DNA of 64,000 bases from Humibacter albus DSM 18994 (GCF_000421825.1 NZ_ATXT01000011.1:558001-622000), one strand, 5' to 3'; positions 17,605 to 27,656 are shown, counted from the first letter of the stretch. Program-made: numbers and translations. The notes: generated by a model from the sequence alone, not told the origin.

Positions 17605-19284
17605 ATGCCCCCGACACCCCGGCCTGACGCTTCTGTACGCGATGCCGACGCGATCGTCGTCGGTGCGGGGCTCGCCGGGCTCGTCGCGGCCTCCGAGCTG
17701 CTGGAGTCAGGCAAGCGGGTGCTGATCCTCGAGCAGGAGCCGCCGCAGTCCCTGGGCGGGCAGGCGTTCTGGTCGTTCGGCGGGCTGTTCCTGGTGGATT
17801 CGCCGGAACAGCGACGCATGGGCATCCATGACTCCCTCGAGCTCGCGCGCCAGGACTGGTTCGGCACCGCGGGGTTCGATCGCGACGAGGACGCGTGGCC
17901 GCGCCGTTGGGCCGAGGCGTACCTCGAGTTCGCGGCCGGGGAGAAACGCTCCTGGCTGCGCCAGAGGGGCGTGAAACTCTTTCCGATCGTCGGCTGGGCG
18001 GAGCGCGGCAGCGGAACGAGCGGCGGACACGGCAACTCGGTGCCGCGGTTTCACATCACGTGGGGCACCGGGCCCGGCATCCTCGAGCCGTTCATCGGCC
18101 GAGTCCGCGCGGGCGTCCACGATGGCCAGGCGACCCTCGCCCACCGCCATCGTGTCGACGGTCTGCTGATGGAGGCAGGCGCCGTGGTCGGCGTGCGGGG
18201 CAGCATCCTCGCCCCTGACGAGGTGGAACGCGGTGTAGCCAGCAACCGTGATGTGCTCGGCGACTTCGAGTTCCGTTCTCCCGCGGTGGTGATCACCTCG
18301 GGCGGTATCGGCGGAAACCACGAGCTCGTGCGCCAGAACTGGCCGGAGCGCCTCGGCACCCCGCCGACGCGCATGCTCGCGGGCGTTCCCGCCCACGTCG
18401 ACGGGCGCATGATTCCGATCGCCCAGGATGCCGGTGCCCGTGTCATCAACGCGGACCGCATGTGGCACTACACCGAGGGCATCCAGAACTGGTCTCCGGT
18501 CTGGCGCAATCATGGCATCCGCATTCTGCCCGGGCCGTCGTCGCTGTGGTTCGATGCGGAGGGCAACCGGCTGCCCGCTCCTCTGTTTCCCGGCTTCGAC
18601 ACACTCGGCACGCTGGAGCACCTGCAGTCGACAGGCCACGACTACTCGTGGTTCGTTCTCACCCAGAAGATCCTCGAGAAGGAGTTCACGCTCTCGGGCA
18701 GCGAGCAGAACCCCGACCTGACGGGCAAGGACCTGAAGCTTCTGCTGCAGCGGGTTCGTCCGGGGGCGCCGGGGCCGGTCGAGGCGTTCAAGCAACGCGG
18801 CGCGGACTTCGTCGTCGCTTCCACCCTGCCCGAGCTCTTCGCCGGCATGCAGGCGAAGGCCGACGTGCCGTTCGACGAGAAGGCGATCGAGCGCGCGATC
18901 ATCGAACACGACCGTGAACTCGACAACGGCTTCTCGAAGGATGCCCAACTGAGCGCCATCACGTCCGCCCGGCGGTACCGCGGGGACAAGCTCATCCGGG
19001 TCGCCGCGCCGCACAAGTTCCTCGATCCGAAGTCGGGACCTCTGATAGCGGTCAAACTGCATATCCTCACGCGGAAGACGCTCGGCGGCATCGAGACGGA
19101 CCTGCAGGGGCGGGCACAGAGCGCCGACGGCACACCGGTACTCGGGCTCTACGCCGCGGGCGAGGTGGCGGGATTCGGTGGCGGCGGCGTTCACGGGTAC
19201 CGATCCCTCGAGGGAACCTTTCTCGGCGGATGCCTGTTCTCCGGCCGCCAGGCAGCTCGCGGCGTGCTCGCCGACATCGACTGA
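17605..19284 (+). CDS. FAD-binding dehydrogenase (KstD / FAD_binding_2 superfamily)
   Basis: 559-residue flavoprotein. The dinucleotide-binding motif GAGLAGLVAASELL lies at about residues 20-33, followed by the acidic ribose-binding Glu in LILEQE. A C-terminal FAD motif AAGEVAGFGGGGVHGYRSLEG lies near 510-530. This pattern fits the uncharacterised FAD-binding dehydrogenases related to 3-ketosteroid dehydrogenase and fumarate reductase flavoproteins; the substrate cannot be read from the sequence. GAAGGAG precedes ATG 17605. Confidence 0.88.
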   Translation: MPPTPRPDASVRDADAIVVGAGLAGLVAASELLESGKRVLILEQEPPQSLGGQAFWSFGGLFLVDSPEQRRMGIHDSLELARQDWFGTAGFDRDEDAWPRRWAEAYLEFAAGEKRSWLRQRGVKLFPIVGWAERGSGTSGGHGNSVPRFHITWGTGPGILEPFIGRVRAGVHDGQATLAHRHRVDGLLMEAGAVVGVRGSILAPDEVERGVASNRDVLGDFEFRSPAVVITSGGIGGNHELVRQNWPERLGTPPTRMLAGVPAHVDGRMIPIAQDAGARVINADRMWHYTEGIQNWSPVWRNHGIRILPGPSSLWFDAEGNRLPAPLFPGFDTLGTLEHLQSTGHDYSWFVLTQKILEKEFTLSGSEQNPDLTGKDLKLLLQRVRPGAPGPVEAFKQRGADFVVASTLPELFAGMQAKADVPFDEKAIERAIIEHDRELDNGFSKDAQLSAITSARRYRGDKLIRVAAPHKFLDPKSGPLIAVKLHILTRKTLGGIETDLQGRAQSADGTPVLGLYAAGEVAGFGGGGVHGYRSLEGTFLGGCLFSGRQAARGVLADID

Positions 19285-19330
19285 CGGACGATCCGGCCCC
19301 ACGTCGAGCGTGCGGACCGAACGACGCGCC

Positions 19331-20020
19331 TCAGCCGCGCAACGACCAGGCGGGACGCTTCAGCAGCACGTGCCCGCGACGCGAGGTCAGCCGCGTCCAC
19401 GGCCCGGTCTCGAAGACGCCGACGGTCTCCTCCGGGTCGGCGAGAAAGCCGAGAGACTCGGCTGCGAACGCGGCGCCGGCCGCGACATATTCCAGTTCGG
19501 GAATGGGCCTGCCCCACACCTCTGCCCGGACCCGCAGCACCACGAGTTCGCCGATCTCCCCCGGGATCGCTTCCGCGACTTCGGCGATGCCGTCGGACGC
19601 GACGCGGGAAAGCACCGACGCGCTCGTCTCGCCCACGCGGCGCCACCCACCGCGCGGCGGGGTGATCCCCGCCCAGGTGACGGTGCTGACCTGGAGCGGG
19701 AGCCGGATCTGGACAGGCCTCGCCTCGTCTGGAGCCTCGCGGCCGGTCTCGGCGGCCCTGGCGAGCCGATCCAGCAGTGACCGGGTCGGAACGACCACAT
19801 CGAACGACGCCTGGGAGTCGGTGACGAACGTGCGAAGGCCGAGAACGGTCGGAATCCGATCGAGCAGTCCACGGGGATACAGCACCGCGGTGTAGGCGGC
19901 CAACACTCCGGATCCTGCAATGAGACGAACCGAGCCGTCTTCGACGCGGCCGGCACGCGACAGATACACCTGGAGATCGGAAACGGCCAGCCCGTCGACC
20001 AGGGAGAAGAAGTCATCCAT
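19331..20020 (-). CDS. Conserved hypothetical protein
   Basis: I do not recognise a family. The 229-residue protein is predicted soluble, alternating beta strands and helices, with no signal peptide, membrane segment or cysteine cluster. Codon use matches the core genes. TAGTTT lies about 9 nt before ATG 20020 on the minus strand, suggesting a leaderless start. It is divergent from tesB. Confidence 0.7.
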   Translation of the reverse strand: MDDFFSLVDGLAVSDLQVYLSRAGRVEDGSVRLIAGSGVLAAYTAVLYPRGLLDRIPTVLGLRTFVTDSQASFDVVVPTRSLLDRLARAAETGREAPDEARPVQIRLPLQVSTVTWAGITPPRGGWRRVGETSASVLSRVASDGIAEVAEAIPGEIGELVVLRVRAEVWGRPIPELEYVAAGAAFAAESLGFLADPEETVGVFETGPWTRLTSRRGHVLLKRPAWSLRG

Positions 20021-20107
20021 GTGCTGTCTAAACTACCGAATGCGGCCGTCTCAGTGGTCGCGCTGCGCACGCCGCGGCACCGCGCCGATTGACGATCGTG
20101 AGACACC

Positions 20108-20977
20108 ATGACAGACCCGCTCGACGGCCTGCTGGCCGCCCTCGACCTCAGCGACACCGGCGCGCGGACCAACGAAGACATCTTCACCGGACCCAGCCAG
20201 TGGATGCCGCACGGTCGCGTCTTCGGAGGCCAGGTTCTCGCGCAGTCTCTTGTGGCGGCGATGCGGACGATGCCGGAGGGAAGAGCCGTGCACTCCATGC
20301 ACGGATACTTCCTGCGACCGGGCGACGTGACGCAGCAGATCACGTTCTCGGTGGACCGCATCCACGACGGCCGGTCGTTCTCGACCCGGCGCACCCAGGC
20401 GTATCAGAACGGGCTGCCCATCCTGTCGATGATCGCCTCGTTCCAGGCTCCCGACACCGGGATAGACCACCAGATCGAGATGCCCTCGGATCTTCCGGAT
20501 CCCGACGATGTTCCGAGTGACGCCTCCCTCTTGGAGGGCCTCGATCACCCGGCGAGCACGTTCTGGCGCACCGCACGGCCCTTCGACCTCCGGCACATCC
20601 CGTCGCCGGTATATCTCACCGTCGAGGGCGCGCACGTGGCGCATCAGGCCGTCTGGTTCAAGACACTCCGCGAGCTTCCGGACGATCCCGACCTGCACCG
20701 TGCGGCGCTCGCGTACGCGAGCGACTACTCCATCCTGGAGCCCGTGCTGCGCCGGCACGGTTTCACCTGGTCGACGCCGGGTCTGAAGATGGCGAGCCTG
20801 GATCACGCCATGTGGTGGCATCGGTTCAGCCGGGTGGACGACTGGCTGCTGTACGTGCAGGAGTCCCCCAGCGCGACCGGCGGCCGCGGTCTTTCCCTCG
20901 GCCGGATCTTCAACCGTCAGGGCCTGCTCGTGGCGAATGTGGCGCAGGAGGGCATGTTCCGCCTGCCCGGAATCTGA
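20108..20977 (+). CDS. tesB: Acyl-CoA thioesterase II
   Basis: Double hot-dog thioesterase hydrolysing medium and long acyl-CoAs. Recognised by GRVFGGQVLAQSLVAA near the N-terminus, SMHGYFLRPGD, and the C-terminal hot-dog with LDHAMWWHR (containing the catalytic Asp) and GRGLSLGRIFNRQGLLVANVAQEG. 289 residues is the family length. Its stop is 6 bp from the stop of the convergent thioesterase gene. Confidence 0.94.
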   Translation: MTDPLDGLLAALDLSDTGARTNEDIFTGPSQWMPHGRVFGGQVLAQSLVAAMRTMPEGRAVHSMHGYFLRPGDVTQQITFSVDRIHDGRSFSTRRTQAYQNGLPILSMIASFQAPDTGIDHQIEMPSDLPDPDDVPSDASLLEGLDHPASTFWRTARPFDLRHIPSPVYLTVEGAHVAHQAVWFKTLRELPDDPDLHRAALAYASDYSILEPVLRRHGFTWSTPGLKMASLDHAMWWHRFSRVDDWLLYVQESPSATGGRGLSLGRIFNRQGLLVANVAQEGMFRLPGI

Positions 20978-20983
20978 GAAGCG

Positions 20984-21481
20984 CTACCGCCCTCGCCGGT
21001 GGAACTGGATCGCGGGTTCGACATAGGGCGACCAAGCGGCACGCTCGCGCTCGTTGATGCGCCGCGGCCGGCCGCTCTCCCGATCGACGAGCACGAGTGT
21101 CGTCGCCGCACGGGCGTACACCACCTCCGGCTGCACGCCTGCAGGCGAACGCACCTCGTAGCAGAGGTCCATGCTCGCCCCGCCGAGGCCGGACACCCAC
21201 AGCTGCACGTTCAGAGGCTGCCGCTGGTACGGGATCGGCACCAGGTACTCGATCTCCTGATGCGCCATCAGGCTCAGGGTGTCCGCCCCGGGCCGGCTGT
21301 CGAGCACAGCCGTCGAGGCGCCGATCGCCTCGCCAGAATCCACCCGAGCAGCCGCCTCGTCGGGCGCCCACAGCGCCAGGATGCGAGCCTCTTCGAGCAG
21401 GCGCAGCATCTCGGCGTTGTTCACGTGCCCGTAGGCATCCAGATCGCTCCAGCGAAGCCGGATCGGAACGTTCAGTCTCAT
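20984..21481 (-). CDS. 4-hydroxybenzoyl-CoA thioesterase-like (hot-dog) protein
   Basis: 165-residue single hot-dog protein. LRWSDLDAYGHVNNAEMLRL carries the family Asp and the HVNN motif. Likely an acyl-CoA thioesterase of unknown chain preference. A thioesterase of this type lies near ettA in mycobacteria (Rv2475c), as here. The start ATG 21481 matches the family N-terminus; longer in-frame starts add unrelated residues. Confidence 0.88.
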   Translation of the reverse strand: MRLNVPIRLRWSDLDAYGHVNNAEMLRLLEEARILALWAPDEAAARVDSGEAIGASTAVLDSRPGADTLSLMAHQEIEYLVPIPYQRQPLNVQLWVSGLGGASMDLCYEVRSPAGVQPEVVYARAATTLVLVDRESGRPRRINERERAAWSPYVEPAIQFHRRGR

Positions 21482-21565
21482 CGTGTCAGTCCCGGGTGTT
21501 CGCGCTTCACCCTCGATCCGACTCCATCGGCTCGGCAATGCGAGCAAGCTCTCATTGCTCTCGCC

Positions 21566-23248
21566 TCAGTCGCGGGTGAGCTTGCGGTAGGCGGAGCGGT
21601 GCGGCTTCGCCGCATCGGGGCCGAGGCGCTCGATCTTGTTCTGCTCGTACGCCTCGAAGTTCCCCTCGAACCAGTACCAGTTCGCAGGTTCCTCGTCGGT
21701 GCCCTCATACGCCAGGATGTGCGTGGCGATGCGGTCGAGGAACCACCTGTCGTGCGTGATCACCACTGCACAGCCGGGGAACTCCAGCAGGGCGTTCTCG
21801 AGGCTGGAGAGCGTCTCGACGTCGAGGTCGTTGGTCGGCTCGTCGAGCAGAAGCAGGTTTCCGCCCTGCTTGAGCGTGAGCGCGAGGTTCAGACGGTTGC
21901 GCTCACCGCCGGAGAGCACGCCGGCCTTCTTCTGCTGGTCAGGTCCCTTGAAACCGAATGTCGAGACGTAGGCGCGGCTCGGCACCTCGGTCTTGCCGAC
22001 CTGGATGTAGTCGAGTCCGTCGGAGACGACCTCCCAGAGCGACTTGTTGGGATCGATACCGCCGCGCGTCTGGTCGACGTACGAGATCTCGACGGTCTCG
22101 CCGACCTTCAGGTCTCCTCCGTCGAGCGGTTCGAGACCGACGATCGTCTTGAAGAGTGTGGTCTTGCCGACGCCGTTCGGCCCGATCACGCCGACGATGC
22201 CGTTGCGCGGCAGCGTGAAGCTCAGTCCGTCGATGAGCTTGCGGTCGCCGAAGCCCTTCTCAAGGCTCTTCGCCTCGATCACGACCTGGCCCAGGCGCGG
22301 CCCCGGCGGAATCTGGATCTCCTCGAAGTCGAGCTTGCGCGTGCGCTCCGCCTCCGCTGCCATCTCCTCATACCGGGCGAGGCGCGCCTTCGACTTCGCC
22401 TGTCGACCCTTGACGCCGCTGCGCACCCAGTCGAGCTCGTCCGCGAGGCGCTTGGCGAGCTTCGCATCCTTCTTGCCCTGCACCTGCAGGCGCTCGCGCT
22501 TCTTCTCCAGGTAGGTCGAGTAGTTGCCCTCATACGGGTAGAGGTGGCCGCGGTCGACCTCGGCGATCCACTCCGCGACGTGATCGAGGAAGTACCGGTC
22601 GTGGGTCACGGCGAGCACGGCACCGTGGTACTTCTGCAAGTGCTGCTCCAACCACAGAACGCTCTCGGCGTCGAGGTGGTTCGTCGGTTCGTCGAGGAGC
22701 AGGAGGTCCGGCTTCTGCAGCAACAGTTTGCACAGAGCGACGCGGCGCTTCTCACCACCGGAGAGCACGGAGACCGGAGTGTCGGACGGCGGGCAACGCA
22801 GGGCATCCATCGCCTGCTCCAGCTGCGAGTCGAGGTCCCATGCGTCGGCAGCGTCGATCTCCTCCTGCAGAGTTCCCATCTCAGCCAGGAGGGAGTCGAA
22901 GTCGGCGTCCGGCTCGGCCATCGCCGCGGAGATCTCGTTGAAACGATCGACCTTGCCCTTGATCGCGCCGAGACCCTCCTGCACGTTCTCGAGGACCGTC
23001 TTCGTCTCATCGAGCTCTGGCTCCTGCATCAGGATGCCGACGCTGTATCCCGGGGTCAGCTTCGCCTCGCCGTTGGACGGCTGGTCGATCCCCGCCATGA
23101 TCTTCAAGATGGTGGACTTACCGGCGCCGTTCGGGCCGACCACACCGATCTTCGCTCCCGGCAGGAACGCCATCGTGACGTCGTCGAGGATGAGCTTGTC
23201 GCCCACCGCCTTTCGGGCGCGGACCATCGAGTAGATATATTCGGCCAT
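21566..23248 (-). CDS. ettA: Energy-dependent translational throttle protein EttA (ABC-F)
   Basis: Cytosolic ABC-F ATPase that binds the ribosomal E site and gates entry into elongation according to the ADP/ATP ratio. 560 residues with two nucleotide-binding domains: Walker A GPNGAGKST at 38-46 and GPNGVGKTT in the second half, two LSGGE(K/R)RR/NR signatures, and a charged arm and linker between. There is no membrane domain. TAGACT at 23256-23261 (minus strand) lies 7 nt before ATG 23248, pointing to leaderless translation. Confidence 0.96.
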   Translation of the reverse strand: MAEYIYSMVRARKAVGDKLILDDVTMAFLPGAKIGVVGPNGAGKSTILKIMAGIDQPSNGEAKLTPGYSVGILMQEPELDETKTVLENVQEGLGAIKGKVDRFNEISAAMAEPDADFDSLLAEMGTLQEEIDAADAWDLDSQLEQAMDALRCPPSDTPVSVLSGGEKRRVALCKLLLQKPDLLLLDEPTNHLDAESVLWLEQHLQKYHGAVLAVTHDRYFLDHVAEWIAEVDRGHLYPYEGNYSTYLEKKRERLQVQGKKDAKLAKRLADELDWVRSGVKGRQAKSKARLARYEEMAAEAERTRKLDFEEIQIPPGPRLGQVVIEAKSLEKGFGDRKLIDGLSFTLPRNGIVGVIGPNGVGKTTLFKTIVGLEPLDGGDLKVGETVEISYVDQTRGGIDPNKSLWEVVSDGLDYIQVGKTEVPSRAYVSTFGFKGPDQQKKAGVLSGGERNRLNLALTLKQGGNLLLLDEPTNDLDVETLSSLENALLEFPGCAVVITHDRWFLDRIATHILAYEGTDEEPANWYWFEGNFEAYEQNKIERLGPDAAKPHRSAYRKLTRD

Positions 23249-23314
23249 GCGATCCAGTCTATGGGCGCCGGCGGAGTGGTCTCGGCCATCGGCGAGCGGC
23301 CGGGCCGAAGCGGT

Positions 23315-23824
23315 TCACTTGATCGGGACAGTGTCGCCGATCAGGCATTTTCCGGTGCTAAGCACGGAGGCCACCATGCTGTGATACCCGCCGATGTCCT
23401 GGCCGAACTGGCCGATCAGGCATCCGCCGTTGATGAGCACCGAGAACTGCACCGAGCCCGGCTTGAGGTTCACCGTTGTCGTGTCTGCTGTCATCTGCAT
23501 CGCAGATTTGTCGAACCCGGCCGCCGCGAGTGCGTTGACGAATTGCTCGGCCGACGGCGACGGGTTGGCCGCGATCGTGCTCTCGTTGATGTGGTCGAAG
23601 AAACCGCGATTCTGGCTCGCCGTACCCTTCGGGTCGAACGTGGGAACAGGCGTGGGCGTTGACGTCGACGTCGACGTTCCCGTAGCCGTCGCGGCGGACG
23701 ATGGGGACGGCGCGGGGCTCGCCCCGCTGCACGCCGTGAGACCGCAGCTGACAGCGAAAGCGAGCATGCCGCATGCGAAGCCTACGACCGCGCGTGAACC
23801 ACGATGTCGCGCGTGATCGTCCAC
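23315..23824 (-). CDS. Predicted lipoprotein (DUF6993-like)
   Basis: 169 residues. A hydrophobic signal segment ends in LTAC, giving a lipidated cysteine near residue 32, followed by a Ser/Thr/Pro-rich spacer. The globular part has two cysteines (in GGCLIGQFG and GKCLIGD) that could pair. Unknown function; the family is common in Microbacteriaceae. Start GTG 23824 has GGAGGGGAG upstream. Confidence 0.78.
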   Translation of the reverse strand: MDDHARHRGSRAVVGFACGMLAFAVSCGLTACSGASPAPSPSSAATATGTSTSTSTPTPVPTFDPKGTASQNRGFFDHINESTIAANPSPSAEQFVNALAAAGFDKSAMQMTADTTTVNLKPGSVQFSVLINGGCLIGQFGQDIGGYHSMVASVLSTGKCLIGDTVPIK

Positions 23825-23943
23825 GGGCCGCCTCTCCCCTCCATCGCCACCCGCGATTCGCGCGCAGCGTGAAGAATTCTAGGGGGTGACCGTGCCAGGA
23901 CGCCGTACGCGCCCGCCAGCACCGCGAACCATCAGCAGACTGA

Positions 23944-24546
23944 TCAGAACGGCGGTTCCGCTCCCGCGAATTCGAGCTCCGTGACGGCCGCCTCGACTTC
24001 GTCGGCATCGTCCGCCAGATCTGAGGCGGTGCCGGTCGCACCGGCGCGGGTCCCGTCATCACTGCCGGCTCCCGGAAGCGTCCAGCCGTCGGAGTCCACC
24101 GCGGTCGATTCCATTCCCGCCGATGCGGGGCCGCCGACATCCGCCCCGACCCCCGTCGCGGACGGTTCTGCGTGCGAGGCCGCCGACCCCGACGCCGAGC
24201 GAACGAACGTGTCGGTACCGAACATCAGATCGTGGCCGATCGCATCGGCGATCAGCTCGACCGTGTGCGTCCTCTGCCCTTCTCGTTCCCACTCGTCGAT
24301 CCTGAGCTTTCCCGCCACGACCACACGGTCGCCCTTCGTGATGGACTGCGCCGTGTTCTCGGCGAGCCGTCGGAAGGCGACGACGGTGTACCAGTTGGTC
24401 TCGCCATACTCGAAGGCGCCGGCCTCTTTGTTGTACTTGCGCTGGCTCGAGCCGAGCCGGAACTGCAACCGGGTCATACCGTTCCGTGTGGTCGTGGTCA
24501 CCGGCGGCGTACCGACTACTCCGGTGACGAACATGCTGTCGGGCAT
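23944..24546 (-). CDS. ssb: Single-stranded DNA-binding protein (second SSB type)
   Basis: OB-fold ssDNA-binding protein of 200 residues. The N-terminal domain (about 1-110) carries VTGVVGT, TNWYTVVAFRRLAENTAQSITKGDRVVVAGKLRIDEW. The C-terminal tail is acidic but ends EPPF without the classical DDDIPF tip, which suits a non-essential SsbB-type protein. A second ssb-type gene beside ettA also occurs in mycobacteria (Rv2478c). AAGGAG precedes ATG 24546. Confidence 0.92.
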   Translation of the reverse strand: MPDSMFVTGVVGTPPVTTTTRNGMTRLQFRLGSSQRKYNKEAGAFEYGETNWYTVVAFRRLAENTAQSITKGDRVVVAGKLRIDEWEREGQRTHTVELIADAIGHDLMFGTDTFVRSASGSAASHAEPSATGVGADVGGPASAGMESTAVDSDGWTLPGAGSDDGTRAGATGTASDLADDADEVEAAVTELEFAGAEPPF

Positions 24547-24807
24547 TTCGGGTTCTCCTTCGGGTTCGAATAGTGAGGTATTCGCTCGTGTGTCGCGCGC
24601 CCCGGCGCGTCTTCTGCTTCGACCCACTGTCGCTCTCGGCCGAGCTCGCCGGGCACGGTAAGGCCAATCTGTTCACAACTCGGGCCGCCGGAGAGCCGGG
24701 GACGCAGAGACGAGCCCGGATCAGTCCTGCGCGGAGCGGACACCGCGGATCCGAAACTCGGACGACTCCGCCCGGCGCCGCCGGGGGCGGACCAATACGA
24801 TGCGGGA

Positions 24808-25815
24808 ATGCCTTACGAAGCCGCCGCAGACCGTTATGACTCCATGAACTACCGCCGCACCGGGGACAGCGGCCTCCTGCTTCCCGAGGTCTCGCTAGGG
24901 TTCTGGCACAACTTCGGCGATGGCCGCTCCTACGAAACGCAGCGTGCCATCGTGCGCCGGGCTTTCGACCTCGGAGTCACGCACTTCGACCTCGCCAACA
25001 ACTACGGTCCGCCGCCCGGATCCGCCGAGGTCACGTTCGGCCGCATCCTGAGCGACGATCTTGCACCGCACCGCGACGAGATCATCGTCTCGACGAAGGC
25101 GGGCTATCGCATGCACGCCGGCCCCTACGGCGAATGGGGTTCGCGCAAGTACCTTCGCTCGTCGCTGGACGCCTCGCTGCGGCGTCTCGGTCTCGAGTAC
25201 GTCGACATCTATTACTCGCATCGGCCCGATCCGGCGACCCCGGTCGAGGAGACGATGGGCGCGCTCGCGGATGCGGTGCGTCAAGGCAAAGCCCTCTACG
25301 CCGGCATCTCGAACTACAGCCCTGAGCAGACCCGCGCGGCGGCGGCCGCGCTCGCCGCGGAGGGTGTGCCCCTCCTCATCCATCAACCGAGCTACTCCAT
25401 GTTCAACCGGCACGTCGAGAACGGCCTCTTGGACACGCTCGGCGACCTCGGCGTCGGAGCGATCGTGTTCTCCCCGCTGCAGCAGGGGCTGCTCACCGAT
25501 CGATATCTGAAGGGGGATGTCCCGAGCGACTCACGCGCGGCGACCAGCGTCTTCCTGCATCCGGAGAACATCACCGACGAGTATCTGGATCGTGCAAGGG
25601 CACTCAACGAGATCGCCGCAGGACGGGGACAATCACTCGCCCAGCTCGCGCTCACCTGGGTGCTGCGGCAGAAGCAGGTCACGAGCGCTCTCATCGGTGC
25701 GTCGAGCGTCTCGCAACTGGAGCAGAACATCCAGGCCGTGCACGCACCGGCGCTGACCGCCGAGGAGATCGCTGCGATCGAGCCGCTCGCGGTCGACGGG
25801 ACGGGCCGGAGCTAG
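24808..25815 (+). CDS. gpr: Aldo/keto reductase, L-glyceraldehyde 3-phosphate reductase type
   Basis: NADPH-dependent reductase of the AKR14 (YghZ/Gpr) group, 335 residues. Strong family text: LGFWHNFGD, FDLANNYGPPPGSAE with catalytic Asp and Tyr, STKAGY, VDIYYSHRPD with the catalytic His, LLIHQPSYSMFNR, VLIGAS for cofactor binding. It may detoxify methylglyoxal or L-glyceraldehyde 3-phosphate. TACGAT at 24796-24801 lies 6 nt before ATG 24808 (leaderless). Confidence 0.93.
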   Translation: MPYEAAADRYDSMNYRRTGDSGLLLPEVSLGFWHNFGDGRSYETQRAIVRRAFDLGVTHFDLANNYGPPPGSAEVTFGRILSDDLAPHRDEIIVSTKAGYRMHAGPYGEWGSRKYLRSSLDASLRRLGLEYVDIYYSHRPDPATPVEETMGALADAVRQGKALYAGISNYSPEQTRAAAAALAAEGVPLLIHQPSYSMFNRHVENGLLDTLGDLGVGAIVFSPLQQGLLTDRYLKGDVPSDSRAATSVFLHPENITDEYLDRARALNEIAAGRGQSLAQLALTWVLRQKQVTSALIGASSVSQLEQNIQAVHAPALTAEEIAAIEPLAVDGTGRS

Positions 25816-25911
25816 CACTCGCGTCGCCGATGAATCGAGCCGGCAGATCGGTTCGACGTCGCCCGGCACGCCTTCGCGGCGTTCACCACTGCGGCCGGTA
25901 CTGTCGCCGCT

Positions 25912-26676
25912 ATGCAGTGGTGGAATGATTTCTGGGAGTGGCTCACGTCGCAGGACGCCCAGCCGGTGATCTTCGCCGGCGTCGTTCTGCTCGTGGCCAT
26001 CATCGTCGCCGGTCTGTTGTCGGCATGGATCGCGCGAGGCGCGATCCGCGGTCTGCTCTCGCGCGCCGAGCGCGAGCAGAAGGCCGCCGCCGTCGCAGCC
26101 CTCGTGGATGCCGCCGTCGAGGCATCCGTCTGGAACTCGCTGACCCCGGGTGAGCAGGTCCTCTCCGATCGATCCGTCGGCCAGGCCGACATCATGGTGC
26201 GCCTGCTGCCGGTCAAGTCCGCAGCGATCGCCGCCGACTGGGCTTCGCACCAGCTGGCCGACCTGAAGCGCAATTCGGCGACCTACGGGTACAGCCTGGA
26301 GCCGGCGATCATCGAGTTCCGCGACCGCCTGGTCGAGTGGCAGAACAAGCCGCGTCGCTCACGCCGTCTGTTCCTCGAAGACCTGGAACGCTGGCGCTTC
26401 GAACGCACCACCAAGGCGGAGTCGGCGAGCGAGGAGCAGGATGCCTGGGTCGCCCGCCAGCATCACGACCGCTTCACTGCGCCCAAGGCCGCACCTGGCG
26501 CTGACGCGACCACGCCGGCGGCCGACACCGCTCCCACGCGCGCCGTGCCGGCCGCGTCCCGATCGGTGAGCGCCGACACGGTGGCACTCGATGCCAAGGA
26601 CCTGCCCACGCCGAACGCGGGAGAACCGGTTGCCGCGTTCACGGCGCGTCGGGCGACAGGGCTCGAATCGGACTGA
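25912..26676 (+). CDS. Membrane-anchored hypothetical protein
   Basis: 254 residues. One transmembrane helix at about 18-43 is followed by a helical cytoplasmic region (residues 45-190) rich in Arg, Glu and Ala and a disordered Ala/Pro tail. I see no catalytic motif. It resembles conserved proteins of unknown function seen in Microbacteriaceae. TACTGT precedes ATG 25912 by 7 nt, indicating a leaderless mRNA. It shares a bidirectional terminator with nadE. Confidence 0.72.
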   Translation: MQWWNDFWEWLTSQDAQPVIFAGVVLLVAIIVAGLLSAWIARGAIRGLLSRAEREQKAAAVAALVDAAVEASVWNSLTPGEQVLSDRSVGQADIMVRLLPVKSAAIAADWASHQLADLKRNSATYGYSLEPAIIEFRDRLVEWQNKPRRSRRLFLEDLERWRFERTTKAESASEEQDAWVARQHHDRFTAPKAAPGADATTPAADTAPTRAVPAASRSVSADTVALDAKDLPTPNAGEPVAAFTARRATGLESD

Positions 26677-26698
26677 TCGCCCGACCGCGATCCGAAAG

Positions 26699-26735
26699 GG
26701 TGAAGGGCCGTCGCTTCGCGCGACGGCCCTTCACC
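26699..26735. terminator. Bidirectional terminator between convergent genes
   Basis: A perfect 16-bp inverted repeat (GGTGAAGGGCCGTCGC / GCGACGGCCCTTCACC) with a TTCGC loop lies between the stop of the membrane protein gene and the stop of nadE. Confidence 0.8.
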
Positions 26736-26763
26736 TCTTCTTCAGAACTCCGGTTCCTCCGCG

Positions 26764-27585
26764 TCAACGCCACCAGTCATCGTGCGGCGTCGCCGGCAGG
26801 TGCCGCTTGTGCCGCGTCGCGAGGTACTTCGTCTCGATGGCGTCGGCGACGGCATCCGAGACCTCACCGCCTTCCAGGTACGCATCGATGTCTCGGTACG
26901 AGATGCCCAGATTGTCCTCGTCGGTCTGGCCCGGGGCATCGTCGAGCAGATCGGCAGTGGGGACCTTCTCATAGAGCCGCTGCGGGGCATCCAACTGCTC
27001 GAGCAGCCGACGGCCCTGCCCCTTGGTCAGGCCGGAAAGCGGAGTGAGGTCGGCTCCGCCGTCGCCGAACTTGGTGAAGAACCCCGTCACGGCCTCGGCG
27101 GCGTGGTCGGTGCCGACGACGAGCAGTCCGCTCTGTCCGGCGAGCGCGTACTGGGCAACCATGCGCATCCTGGCCTTCACGTTCCCCTTGACGAAGTCGC
27201 GGATCGGCTCTCCCGCTGCCCGCTCGAACTCGGTGGTGATTCCGCCCACGCCGGGCTGCACGTTGAACGTCACGACCCTTTGCGGCCGGATGAAGCTGAG
27301 CGCGAGCTGGGCGTCGTCCTCGTCCGCCTGCACCGCATAGGGCAGACGCACGGCGACGAACTCGGCGCTCAGTCCGTCCGTCTGCAAGCGCTCTGTCGCG
27401 AGTTGGCACAGCCTGCCCGCGAGGGACGAATCCTGTCCTCCGCTGATGCCGAGCACGAAACCGCGCGCGCCAGATGCCCGCGCATAGTCCACGAGGAACC
27501 CGACGCGCGCCTCGATCTCTGCGGCCGGATCGATGACGGGTCTCACGTTGAGGTCGCGGATGATCTCCGCCTGAAGTTCGCGCAT
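26764..27585 (-). CDS. nadE: NH3-dependent NAD+ synthetase
   Basis: Final step of NAD biosynthesis: amidates deamido-NAD with ammonia and ATP. 273 residues without a glutaminase domain, so ammonia-dependent, similar to E. coli NadE throughout. The PP-loop GISGGQDSS is at 46-54; [22 protein letters not shown] and [10 protein letters not shown] are the substrate-binding signatures. TAGGGT lies 7 nt before ATG 27585 on the minus strand (leaderless). Confidence 0.95.
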   Translation of the reverse strand: MRELQAEIIRDLNVRPVIDPAAEIEARVGFLVDYARASGARGFVLGISGGQDSSLAGRLCQLATERLQTDGLSAEFVAVRLPYAVQADEDDAQLALSFIRPQRVVTFNVQPGVGGITTEFERAAGEPIRDFVKGNVKARMRMVAQYALAGQSGLLVVGTDHAAEAVTGFFTKFGDGGADLTPLSGLTKGQGRRLLEQLDAPQRLYEKVPTADLLDDAPGQTDEDNLGISYRDIDAYLEGGEVSDAVADAIETKYLATRHKRHLPATPHDDWWR

Positions 27586-27656
27586 AGATGGCACCCTATG
27601 CCCGCCGTGTTTCCGGCGTGCAACGTCATCGCTCGCCCCCGCTGCCGCGGCCGTCA

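Noticed and set aside
20999-23662. Long open frame (887 codons) on the plus strand
   Set aside because: Antisense to the thioesterase, ettA and lipoprotein genes; composition is Arg/Leu/Val/Asp-rich shadow text.
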